From Limnanthes douglasii subsp. nivea (taxonomy: Eukaryota > Streptophyta > Magnoliopsida > Brassicales > Limnanthaceae): a DNA stretch of 64,000 nucleotides. The notes beneath the pieces were generated by a model that saw only the letters and a list, made by a program, of their open reading frames with translations, was not told the origin of the DNA and made no database searches. Both the position numbers and the translations under genes were made by a program. Of this stretch, positions 34,191-45,963 are shown one piece after another; the first letter of the stretch is position 1; each line of letters begins with the position of its first letter. Location of the stretch: the NCBI GenBank assembly GCA_036936605.1, contig JAUPFV010000004.1, forward strand, positions 136,595,473-136,659,472, in the 5' to 3' direction.

Positions 34191-37100
34191 TTTTACAAAG
34201 AAAATAAAATCGCGTTGTTGACTGAGCCTTCATGAAAATATCAGCAGCTTGCAAAGCAGATGGAACATATGGATGTGAGATGATGCTGATCTAAATATGA
34301 GACCGAGTGAAGTGATAATTTAGGAGCAGTAACAAATTGAGCAACCATATGAGCAAACAATCTCATATGTGGTCAAACAAAATATCTGTTATGAAAAACA
34401 AAATTCGTTGATATCTGCATGGTGCTTTTCTTATCATAATATAAGGAAATGAGTTTAGTATCGTTGACCCCCACATCTGTAAGAATCCATCGTAACCAAA
34501 CAATCTCACATGTGGTCACAACCATAGCACGATACTCAGTATTAATATAAGATCTAGAGACAACAACTTATTTCTTTCTTTACGAGAGATTAATGAATCT
34601 CCATAGTATACTTCGTTCATGAGGATCACTATTCCAATCTAAATCATTATAGGCACGCATTTCAAGTGAAGATATCGAAGGAAAACAAATGCTATGGAAT
34701 TGAATGCCACGAAGATATCTTAATGTTCAAAGAATAACTTCATAAATGACGAATGTAAGAGTAGTATCAAACTGAGCAACCATATGAACAACAATGGCTA
34801 TATATGGCTGAGTAATTGTAAGATAGATCAAGCTCTCTACGAGAGTTCGATATAGAGTTGGGTCTGACAAAAGAACATCACTGATGGGCGAATCCGAACA
34901 TTGGTTTCAAAAGAGGTATGAATCGTCCTGTTAATCGAAATTCGTGCTCGCTCGAATAAATAATATATAAATTTTCGAAGAGAAAAAATATAATACTTTG
35001 GAGATTGAGCCACCTTAATACCTTAAAAATAACGTAATAGTCCCAATTCTTCCATCGCTAAGCGGTGAGCCAAATAAAGTTTTAGTGCCTCAATAAAATT
35101 AATAACATCATTATTAATGATCATCTCATCTAAATATAGGGATAAAATAATTCTTCACACACTTGTACATCTCATAAACAAGGTCGAATCAAGAATACTA
35201 GTAAGAAAACCAAATGGCATAATAACTATAGAAAAATTCTCAAACTAAGCACGATGAGCTTATTTGAGACCATATAAAGCTTTCCAAAGTCATAGACTTC
35301 GCGTGGTTGGTGAGAAACACTTAAGGGAAGAGTCATGTAAACCTCCTCATGAAGATAACCATTTAAAAATGCATTTTGACAGCTAGTTGGACGATCTTCC
35401 ACTGTCGAACGGATGCAACCCCAACAAAAATACGAAATGTCGCCATTTTTTCCCAAGAAGAAAATATCTCATCATAATCCATACAGTACTTATAAGAATA
35501 CCATGTTATAAAGCGAGTCATATATATTTCAATAAACCCATCCAACTTTGTTTTAATTTTAAAAACCCAACGAGAACCAATTGTATGTTTATCGGATGGA
35601 GGTTTAACTATATCTCATGTATGAGTCTGATAAAGAGCAGTAAGCTATTCGACTATAACATTTTTCCAACGAGCATCACGAACAACTTCTTTAAACAACT
35701 GAGGTTAATACGAATCATGTATGTTTGCTACGAAATAAGCAAAATGAGATGAGTCAGAATAATACGCAAAATCTGGTAATTTATTAGACTTACTTGTAGG
35801 AGTAGATCTTCTGAGGGGTGGAGCTGTTGGTTCTCAAGAGGAAGGAGCCGACTAAGGGATTGGTGGAGAGGAAGTAGTATCAATTGTGGTATATGTCTCA
35901 TGAGATGGTTCATCAATCTCAATGGGTATGTTGCTACTATTTTCAAAAGGATCAATAGTATAAATTTTGATGCTTGTTAAATCATATGATTTCGCTAGAT
36001 ACGAATAAAACGAGATATGTTCAAGAAATATAACATGTCGAGATACATAAAGTTTCTGAATGGTGTGACCAAAACAACGATAACCTTTCTTTCTAACACC
36101 ATAAACGAAGAAAACACATATTACATTATGAGGACCTAATTTGTTTTGTTATACATGAGGACAAAGGACAAAAAATTTACATCCAAACACTCGTAAAGAA
36201 GAATAATGTGGAAGGTTTTTTGTACAACTTCTAAAAGGGTGACCTGAAATTATGTGCAGTATGACTTAGATTAATCACATATACAACAATCAAAATTGCT
36301 TCTTCCCAAAAAACAGTACGAACCTCAACAAATAAAATCAAAGAACGAGGACTCTCAACAAGGTGACGGAGTTTTATTTCTGCAGCATCATTTTGCTAAG
36401 GGGTGTAAGTGAAAAAGGATTGATGTTTGGTACTATAATATGCAAATAAATGAGTACAATCATTAGATGTATATTCATTCTTAAGTCACACCTAAAGTAT
36501 TTTATTACAACATAATGTTGAGTTTTAACAAATGCCCGAAATGCTCTATAAAATCCAAGTAAATATGACAATCATTTCATGAGATAAATCTATGTGTATC
36601 GAGTATAATCATCAATAAATAATACATAATATGATGAACCACCATTTTTGCAGACATGAGATGAACCCCAGACATTAGAATGAATAATTTAAAAAAGAGA
36701 AATTGAAGAAGTGACACTTTGATTAAATGGTAAAGCAAATATTTTTGCCATATTACAACCACTAAAGTCTCAGATATTAAAAGTGTTTAACTAACCTATA
36801 CCACTTGTAAAGACTAAAAACTTTAAACCTAATGAAAATACATGCCCGAAACAGAATGCCAAAGATAAAACTTAGACGATATTGGACTCAAACGAAACAT
36901 ATAGTGTCCGAAACGAGAATGCAGTATGAGTCGTTTATGTTGTTTCCACTATCAACACCATAGACATCTACATCAATTACTTCAAGTTTTTCTAAACATA
37001 TAGTTCCCCTATTTTACGACATGTACCACTAAGTCTCTAAGTATGTTAATTTTGTATATGACAGACATAATAAAAAACAAGACACAATAACCTGATTTAC

Positions 37101-37440
37101 ACAATTGGCTAAACGAAATAAGGGTGGTAACATAGTAAACATCAGATAGTGATATATGAGGAGTAAAAATAGAACCAATAAATTGTACTGATATTGTTGC
37201 AACACTAGCAAACAAAACATATATGGGTGAAAATGAGACAAAGAAACAAAGTTCAGTATGTGAGGTGACATATGATGAGATACACCCGAATCTAGAATCC
37301 ATAATGACGAGTCCATACCAGAACTAGAAGGCGAGGACATAACCAAAGGATATACGGATGTAGATGTGAAAAAATTGTTCTCATTCAATTTGTTACTTGT
37401 AAACTATAAAATTCATATTTTTCTATCATATTTACAATAA
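34190..37440 (-). mobile_element. Ty1/copia retrotransposon body, minus strand, degraded
   Basis: Domains run from high to low coordinate. Protease is near 37290-37390 (DSSLWILDSGVSHHM, the copia DSG-type active site). Integrase pieces lie at about 36150-36760 (for example HRFIS and HYVVIKYFRCD-type fragments). The RT region lies at about 35200-35560 (LNGYLHEEVYMTLP-like and W-Y-K-MDYDE segments). The RNase H end is near 34200-34320 (ADIFMKAQSTTRF, matching the family ADIFTKA). Many stops and frame changes. The LTRs are not identified. It carries a near-perfect internal duplicate of its own integrase at its 3' end. Confidence 0.82.
36152..36544. repeat. 393-bp patch, source copy inside copia integrase
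   Basis: This copy is in the correct position of the copia element, so it is the likely template for 33798-34190. Confidence 0.95.
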
Positions 37441-37574
37441 GATCCACAATCTCTAATCGAACAATTTCAAACAATCGACAGGTAACAGCAAAAAACACTG
37501 TATTATTCCAGCATCTATTTATTCTAAATCATTACTTCATTTCACAATAGATTTAAAAATATATGACTTATAAA

Positions 37575-37995
37575 TTTCGTTTTGTTCGTCTTTAAAAAAT
37601 AGGAATATATATTATTTTGGATTTTTTTTAATTTTAAAGTTCGAAAGATGTGGAGTTTTGAGTGTTAAAAAAATTGGATTTGCATAAATATATGCAAATG
37701 TGTTGCGAAAATAACAAGAAAATAGTTGTTGAAATATGACTCTGGTTGATGTATAAGTGTGATTTTTTCTTTCCTCTTCTTTTACGTTTAAAAAGCATAA
37801 TATATGTTTCAAACCATAGCTCAAAACAATATCCAAAAATACCATTAGTTTTGCCTTTTTAAGACGAACAAAACTAGATCCGGAAAATATTTTTTTTATT
37901 GTGAAGTTATGTATCAATTGGTTGAAAAAATTAGAAAACAAATCTCCAAATATATCACTCATGGATTTGGTAATGTTCATCTTTAAAAAAATATA
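37575..37995. repeat. GACGAACAAAACTAGATCC motif cluster
   Basis: The motif TTTTTAAGACGAACAAAACT(AGATCC) occurs at 37855-37885 and, inverted, at 37961-37990 and 37575-37603. The same motif pair brackets the array at 3568-4108. The overlapping minus-strand frames at both loci share GSSFVR-x-KK-x-KL because of it; this is DNA-level repetition, not a gene. Confidence 0.55.
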
Positions 37996-37999
37996 ATTT

Positions 38000-40700
38000 T
38001 TTTTTTATTTTTTTTAAAGAAAGATGAAAAAAATAATTTTAAACCTTCGTTGAAGGTTGAATGTGTCACGTGTATATTGTTTTTTTAGTGGTATTGTTGG
38101 AAGATTTTATATGGGTGGTGATTTTTAGTAAACTTCTGGTTATTGGTAATTTGAAACCTAACCATATTGTTGTAATAAACATACCAATATATATATAAAA
38201 AGTTCCTTTCATTTTATTGATGTGATTGTTTTTGGGAAAAAAACAAAAACTAAATATAACTTTAAAGGTTAGATAAAATATTTCAACTTTAACAGACCAA
38301 TATTTTTTTATATGGATTAAGCTATACCTCATTAAGATTTGTTGGATCTCTTATTTTATGAGTTCTAATATTTTGATGAAATATAATATTATATTTTTAC
38401 CCCTCGTACCCATAACTACTTACCTGTTAAACTTAGCCTCTAAAAATAAAAATAAACCTATTTAACTCATAAACTAAGAGAATAAATCTTAACTCATAAA
38501 AAATATTAAATCTAACTTATAAAACCACACCATTAAACTTTAACTCTCGAACTAAAAAAATATTTAAACTTCGAGCTATGGACTGAGGCTCCAACAAGTC
38601 AGACTTAAAGAAGAACCACACATCAATGGAGATAAGGAATTTCTCTTCGAAAACCTAGTTTGGTCTATAGACATATCCCAAAAAATTTGCATCTATTAAT
38701 TACTAGCGTCTTAGACGTCGCATTAGTCGGGAAATACGGTTTTCATACTGTATAGACTATATGCTAGGAAGAGTCAAAATGATCATTTGTTAGCATGATT
38801 TGCTAAAACAAATTAAACGAGACACCCGATTTATGGTTGGTAGTGTATAGTTCAGGAAATATTATAGATCAAATACTGTGTGGTTAGCTTTGTTTAAATC
38901 AAATCAAGATTCGTGTTATTGGATGAGATTACCCGATCTCGGTTTAATTATTGATACACTCTACAAATGATTGGTTTACCATTTATCTTCGAAATAACCA
39001 TTATCATATTTACTATTACCTAGGTGTTATTGGGACATATAAAATAGGCTAGAATCCTTTTCGTGAATGATCCACTTCTTTCAAGTAAGTAAATAAATTA
39101 CTTTTCATAGTGTTATAATAATGATCGTATTGTAATTTTTCTTTTTAGGTTCATATGGTTCTAAATGGATCATTTTAGATTTTATACGCTGTATGGAACA
39201 TACCATATGGGCAAAGCTAGTGGTTTCACCATGTTTTGGTTGCCCCATATTTATTGATTCAATTATTTTGGGATACTCCAATATCGAATATGTTCCCATA
39301 TTTCACCTACATATTAGCCTTCGAAATTTGTTAAGAGCTAGTTTCCACAAAAATTATAATAAATAAGACTCGTTGGAGTAAAATATCAAATTTTGAACAC
39401 CCAAAACAGAGTCTAAATGGGAATAACTTACATGACATAGCTCAATGCATACATACTTCAAATGATGGTAAACATAGATACTGAGGACATCCTTGTACTC
39501 TATGAGAAATTTCAAGCTAACCTATTAGCTCATGACAAAGGCAATAGCAAATTTAAATGGACATAAAAAAGCAGAGGGTCACAAAAAAGATACCAGGATT
39601 GTCAATCAATGGATCCTTCCACTTGCCCTTGTATCACATGTATATTTAGAATACAAAACCAAAAATGAACTGATCCTAAATAGATACAAATCATAGAAAA
39701 TAAAGTAATCAAAATCCTGATTAATGTCAATTGTATTAAGCACAAATCTTAACTACAGTAAAAGTCACTAGATCAGAGAGTAGTACGAAAACGAAAACAC
39801 ACCATAAAAGTTTAAAACAACCTACAAAATAAGAATTGGATTCAAATTTCAAGATTCAAGAAGGTTCCGAGTTCAAAGAGGTTCTGATTTCAGTTTCTGC
39901 TAATCAAGAAGATTCCGAGTTAATATGATTTTTTTGATGCAAAACTGCAATATGATTCTGATTTCGAGGTTGGAGGCTTCAAGAAGATTTGAGACATTTG
40001 AAGCGGAGAAAAAAAATTCATGTTGAGGGGAATTGGACGTGACACTGTAAAAAGTGAGCTTTTTTTGTCTTAATGGAGTTTGAACTACTAAGTTCGACAA
40101 AAATTAGAACACTTTTAGGATTGTACTAAACATTGTTTTTCTCACAACATATGCAATGGTATATTTAGCTACCTTATAAATCCATCTTTAGGTACAATAT
40201 TTTTTCATTCAAGTCAATAATTTACATAACCAAATGAGTTCAATATTTTTTTTGTTCTACATTCAAATAGTATTTTGTTCTCATTTAATTTGGTTATAGT
40301 TCTTTCAAGTACAATTGAAACATATGCAATTTCAATGAATCAAGTGGAAGCTCTCGACATATGACCCGGTTTTGATTATGAGCACGAATTTAGATTCTTT
40401 CTTCATCTTTCGATTCGAGGATATTTTCTCCCTACCTTATCAAGGATTTAAATGATTTTTCCCTCTTTGTATTCGGGATATGCTCTCTACCTTATTGCAT
40501 ACCTCGAACCGAAAGGATTGAATAGCCTGACTTTGAGCAATACCTCCTTCAGTACGGATAAAATTATTTATATTGGCATTACGTTGGTTTTTAAAATATT
40601 AGGATACTTAAAATATTGTCAAGAAAATAATAAAAAACGATGTTGGAAAATATCATGAGAATTAAAATGTCAAAAATAAGTATTTATCATAAAATAAATA
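38000..40700. other. AT-rich spacer, no gene recognised
   Basis: Only short frames. The slightly less AT-rich stretch 38590-39060 has no identifiable frame. Around 39855-39990 there are loose repeats of TTCAAGAAGATTCCGAGTT. The stretch 40430-40560 reads partly coding-like but is not identified. Confidence 0.4.
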
Positions 40701-40719
40701 GTAAAAAAATGTAATGAAT

Positions 40720-40960
40720 AACATGTCTCGTATTGGTAAATAGTACAAGTCTCACATTGTAATATTTTCATGTCTCGAATCTTGTGTTATATAAGATCAT
40801 ATTATCCAAATCCTCAGAACATGTCTTGCAATTCACCATAACCATATAACTAGTCTCACATTTGTCTTTAACTGTATTTATGGTCTCTCATCTCGCCAAA
40901 ATACTAAAGAGGGTCTCTCAAGTAGTTGTGATATAGTCTTATATATTACCATAAAACTAA
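40720..40960 (+). repeat. degenerate TCTCGCAT / TCTCACAT array
   Basis: Units such as TGTCTCGTATTGG (40723), AGTCTCACATTG (40750), TGTCTCGAATC (40773), AGTCTCACATTTGTC (40853) and GGTCTCTCATCTCGCC (40881) have the same core as the arrays at 3640-4845 and 24080-27690. The array lies on the 3' side of the MULE transposase relic, which reads on the minus strand. Confidence 0.55.
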
Positions 40961-41119
40961 AAAGGTCTTGCAACTCATTCAAACAAAAATATAATTTGTT
41001 TCGCATTAATAAAAACAGTAACAAACACTTCAAAATATGAAAATTAAAGTGTTTCAACAGTTTTAAAATAAAAAGGAAATTAAAACTACAAAACATAAAT
41101 AAATAACAACCATTTAAAA

Positions 41120-41860
41120 CACTTATTTACAAAACCTCTGATTATGTGAAACCTTTCAAAAAGAACTACACTTCATCTTCTGGATTGCTATTTTTCCTCT
41201 ATATTGAATATATTTCTTTTTCGGTTTTCGAGCTCGTCTTTTCAAGTTAGGAGGTAAAATTTACAGTGATTCATTAGAGTTTAATCATTCACTAATATTA
41301 GTTTAAGCATGTATGCTAAAATTACATGTTGATATGTAATAGGTAACGATAAAAAATAGCTAAACATATCTCATTGGATCTCCCGAATCGAATATATTGC
41401 AGCAAAAGCATGTGAACATGGAAATAAAAATATTTCCAAACACCACGAGAAATTTTGATATCCAGTAAATTAATAATCATAACATGCATATATGACCTTT
41501 TTTCAATATTTATCTTAAGTTTCTTTTCATACTCATGACATAATTTAATGCTCCAATATAGCTCATCCGCATAATGTTGTGAAATCTTGTTAATTAATTT
41601 AACAATATGTATATTACATTGATCTTTTTAATGTGATGGTCAAAAGACTCAAGTAGAGAAATATCACACAACCATATAAGTTTCTTATAATAATTTTTTT
41701 GGCATATTTGTTTTTTCCGAGATTAATTATCAAGAAAGTTAATAACTTTATGGCCTATTTAAGCAATAAATAGTTTCAAAAATTCATAACACATGTCTAC
41801 CAAGGAGCATAAGCACATTGTTTAAACCTACAAACCATTTTACACCTAGACTTCAGGTAT
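41120..41860 (-). pseudogene. MULE (MuDR-type) transposase C-terminal relic
   Basis: On the minus strand, 41423-41380 reads PCSHAFAAIYSIRE, the second half of the SWIM zinc finger of plant MULE transposases (family form GIPCPHAFAAI). The preceding CxC part is only suggested and is out of frame. Further on, 41253-41160 reads NLKRRARKPKKKYIQYRGK and ends KMKCSSF, matching the family tail RPKKKR...KLSKKG-KMKCS before the CCHC knuckle, which is lost. Upstream, to about 41860, more transposase-like reading is visible with many stops. The enzyme would have cut and moved MULEs; this copy is dead. Confidence 0.62.
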
Positions 41861-41869
41861 GTATTGGTG

Positions 41870-42330
41870 AGTTCAGATATTAAGAATGTTGTCTTAAGAA
41901 ATTGTAATATGCGAATTCTAGAGAGAGAAATAGATAGAGAGTTTTTAGAGAGAGAAAATTTAAGTGTAAATGAGTTCAGTAGAACAAATGTTCAACTTTT
42001 TTATTAGGTTAGCCTTGCCCTTTAAATAGAGGAGCCAAGACTTAGCCTTAAATTGAAATCGGTTACAAAATATGACTAATTACCTTTAGTCCTTAACAAT
42101 ATTACATAGTCACAATTGTTCTTTTGAGCTTACATTTCACTGATCCACCAATATTAGTCTTGTTAATAATTAAGACAACATTTGCAGTATTCTTAAGATA
42201 CCGAAGTGTCCATTTCACTTCCAGCCAATGGTTTTTCCTAAGGAATCTCATGTACCGGCTAACTACACTAACCGCATATGGAGTATTAAGACGTTTCATC
42301 ACATAGCATACATGATATTACCAACTGAAC
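41870..42330 (-). mobile_element. copia 3' end: RNase H piece plus LTR-like segment
   Basis: On the minus strand 42302-42130 reads RLNTPYAVSVVSRYM, then NHWLEVKWTLRYLKNTANV, the copia RNase H approach (family form HW-AVK-ILRYLKGT). The segment below it (about 42060-41870) looks like an LTR: a TATTTAAAG TATA-like box on the minus strand near 42023 and a CTCTCTAAAAACTCTC leader. The rest of this third copia copy is absent, having been replaced by the plus-strand copia next to it. Confidence 0.6.
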
Positions 42331-42349
42331 TTGAAAATGGAACCTTCGA

Positions 42350-45300
42350 TATTTGTTACAATTCAGTATAATCATTGGTCACTCCCGCTGTAGAAAACTT
42401 GAAATTAGTAGGAAATGGGATGCTAACCCAACCTCTACCAATATGAGAAACATGAAAAAAATAAAGCAAGCAACAAACCAACAAGCAGCCTATACTAAAA
42501 AAACTCATATCCTATTGGTCGTGACTATAGAGGAAGGCCTCTCAATTGTAGAGGAATAAGTAACTATACTTACATGGGTAGGAGAGGAATATTTAGTCTA
42601 AGCAAGCTAACTTGAAAAATTTGTGGCAAATTTGGTCATGCTGCTCCAACTCGTTATTTCAGAGATGACCCACATGCTCCGGGGCCTCTATCTATTAAAC
42701 AACATCAACAAAGGTTGGACCCTGATGCATATATGATGACTCAAAAGCTACTAATCATGAGTTACAACCCTAGTATTTTGAGCCATATAATCGACTATGG
42801 AGGTAATATTTTAGTTCAAGTTGGTGATGGTAAAAAATGTTTGATAAAAAATGTTGGTAACTCTAAGTTTTCTATTTGTGTTAATAAACGTATTACACTA
42901 CATAATATACTCCATGTTCCTACAATCTCTAAAACATCACTCTTTCTTTCTAAGTTAACATCTCAAAATAGTATTTGTGTTGAGTTTCTTTTAAAATTAT
43001 TTTGTAAATGATTTGGCAATAAGGCGGTGGTTCTAATAGGAAAGACTAGGCTGGGCTTGCATTGAATTTCCAAGCCAGTGGATGAGTATCCTATGGCCAA
43101 TAGTTTTGATTTGTCACTAAAGTGTAATTCTATGTTTTATTTTTACCTAAAATATTACACCATACAAATAAAATATGGATTCAGATTTGATATTGTTTTT
43201 AGATGACTACAACAGGTTCTCTTGGGTTTATCCAATCAAACATAACGTGATGTCTTGCCCATCTTCTTAAAGTTCAAGAAATTAGTTGGAAATTAGTTTT
43301 AAAGACATATCATGGTCTTACAAACTCATGGAAGAGGTGAATATAAGGATTTTCTAAACTCCACTAGAAGCAGTTGGATTGATTTAAGAATGAATGTCTT
43401 GTCATTACATATCTGCCCAAATCCTATGGTAAAGAGAAAATACACGCACATTGTTGAAATTGACCTTACCCTCGTGTCTCAGTGTCACTTACCCTTTTCC
43501 TAAGGGTCCGATTATTTTAGCACATCGATCTACTTGATAAACAGGCTACTTAGTCTTATTCTAAGTAAAAAAATCACCTTATGAAGTAGTTTATTACAAA
43601 CAACCAGACTACGTTATGTTTAAGGTTAATGGCTCAGCTCGCAATTCCTGTATTAGACCCTACTAACATCATAAAATTTAATTTCTACTCTTTATAATAT
43701 GTATTTATAAGATTCTATATGTCACATAAAATCTATAAGTGTGTAACTCCTACTTGAAAAATCCTCATATAATAGACATGTTGTCTTTAATGAGGATAAC
43801 GTTTCCTGTGTTAATTAACTACCAACACAAAATAGTATGAGTCTTTGTTTCCAATGTCTTCTAATGATTGCTTTAGTACATTATCTAAGATGTGAAATTC
43901 TTCTAAGTTTACAAAAATATAATACAACATAGTTCTAGTACATATGCTTCTGCAGAAAGAGTGCTCTTACTTTTTCCCTGTGCTACCACAACTCATTCAC
44001 CTTCTACCAACTTTTTTTTATCAAGCCAGCCGTACATATCAAAAAATAAACATGTCACAACTTTTTCATCATTCCTTATTATTTTCTAGTCCATGGACAC
44101 GTCACTCAAAAAGATACTCCCCAAACCAGTTACCTGTTACAGAAGCACCATACCATACATCCTTAAAAAATATACATATAATTTTCTACCTACTTAATTT
44201 TTTTTAAAAGGTCTACACATTTTTTTCCTATTCTTCTAGATGTTACAAACATTTCAACTTTTACATACGTAAGGAACCAATTTTTTTTTAAAAAGGGCTT
44301 TCTGAACCTAATTGGCTCAATCTATGCAAACTAAGATTCAAGCATTAAAGTTTAATAAGTTTGGATCCCCAAAAAGAATGTTGTTGGAAGTAAATTGGTT
44401 TTTAGAGTCAAGTGTGGAGAGGATGGATCCATACAAAGGTATAAGGCACAATAGTGGCCAAAGGGTTTCATCTATCTCTAAAAATTGATTTTTGAGATGC
44501 TTTAGTCCAACAATTAAACCAACTACTACCATATTAGTTTTAAGAATTGTTGTGTCTAAAAACTGGCTTGTACGTTAGTTAGACATCAACAATGCTTTCC
44601 TAAATAGAAACCTACATGAAGTTGTCTATATGTTACAACTACAAGGCTTTGAGGACCCTTTGAAGTCAGAACATGTTTACAGACTGCACAAAGCTTTATA
44701 TAGGCTCAACCAAGCCCCAAGAGCCTTATTTTCTAAACTAAGGGATGTTCTAATCAACTAGGGTTTCTAGAGTTCTAAATCTAACAATTATATGTTATTT
44801 CTTATTTAAAACCATGTTATTCTAATAAATTTGATTTATATAAATGACATCATTTTCACCGGGGATAAGGCTAAATAACTATAAAGGTTAATTTATCATC
44901 TCAATGTCATGTTTTATTTAAAAGACATAGGCAACCTTCGCGTGTTCTTAGATATGGAAGTTTCCAGAGACAATAGAAGACTTTATAGTATTCAAAGACA
45001 ATACATTGAAAACTTACTAAATTATGCTAGGATCCATCATATACTTGTTGAATACAAGGCCAAATAGCGCATTTTCGGTCTACAAGTTGTCATATTTTCT
45101 CATAGAACCAACTAATCTATGTTTATAAAAAAACTAAAAGAATTCTGGCACTAAAAGTCTTTGAGTTCACCTGAAGTCATCGCCTCATCTTATTCTCAAT
45201 GGTTTCTCTCATTCTTAATGGACTAGTTATTTTGATGATCCTTTCTCTATTAGGGGTTAATGTAAATTTCTTGGGTCGTCTTTGGTCTTGTGATTTTCCT

Positions 45301-45397
45301 AAAAGAAATAGGTTTTTACACGCTCGAGCACTAAGTTAGAGTACATGGCTTTAGCCAATTTTCCTCTAAGCACATTTGGCTACAATTTGTTCTTAGT
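42350..45397 (+). mobile_element. Ty1/copia retrotransposon body, plus strand, degraded
   Basis: The order is normal. A CCHC knuckle relic (CGKFGHAAPTRYF) lies at about 42620-42665. A protease-flank segment is at 42715-43010 (IDYGGNILVQVGDGK, LHNILHVPTISKTSLF). Integrase pieces lie at about 43080-43500. RT begins near 44370 (W-x-FRVKCGEDGSIHK, VAKGFHLSL). The best-preserved part, 44580-44760, reads [19 protein letters not shown] and [16 protein letters not shown]. RNase H lies at about 45090-45395. Many frame changes. It stops abruptly at 45397, where the LTR of the minus-strand gypsy element begins, suggesting it was interrupted by that element. Confidence 0.85.
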
Positions 45398-45442
45398 TGT
45401 TAAGTATTAGATTTTGTATGTAAAGACAGAACAGTAAAAGTT

Positions 45443-45492
45443 TTTCAGGTCCTTCTCAAAAATGTGTTCTTCAGGTCCTTCTCAAAAATGTT
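45443..45492. repeat. 26-bp tandem duplication in LTR
   Basis: TCAGGTCCTTCTCAAAAATG occurs at 45445 and again at 45471. Confidence 0.9.
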
Positions 45493-45788
45493 TTTACGAT
45501 CGTTTCGAATATTCCCAATGTCCACTACAAAAATCCACCACGAAACTTTGCGTGACTATTTTATGTTTACTTTTGAAATTCACGTGTCTTTCTTAAATTT
45601 TTCACCTAAAATAGGCTAAAAAATCATGGAATACCCCTTGTACACGTGCAACATGTTATTTAATTCTGAAATCTTACACATGTCAGCCTACTTTAGAGTA
45701 GGCAACCGCTTGTCGATTCATATTATAACCTATAGACACTTGTCAACCTTTCATCTCCCTTTCCCAACTTGTTATTCACTAGTTCTTC

Positions 45789-45796
45789 TATAAATA
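45789..45796 (+). promoter_or_regulatory. TATA box ahead of antisense ORF
   Basis: TATAAATA on the plus strand is followed by a CT/A leader and the first ATG of the antisense coding relic 168 bases downstream. It lies in or next to the LTR of the minus-strand gypsy element, so it would drive transcription against gag-pol. Confidence 0.4.
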
Positions 45797-45963
45797 TTTC
45801 TGCAACTCTCATTTTCCCTATCGTACATAAACTCTAGAAATAGAAAGACAAAGTCGTCTGAGAAGTTTTATTCCACCACTACTATCATCTGAAACTACTA
45901 ATTTCTATGATTCTCACTTATCTTGTTCATGCCTGATTTGAAGAACTTCCTACACTTCAGTTT

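Noticed and set aside
35387..35752. 121-codon plus-strand frame
   Set aside because: It is antisense to the copia reverse transcriptase region, which has the recognisable motifs.
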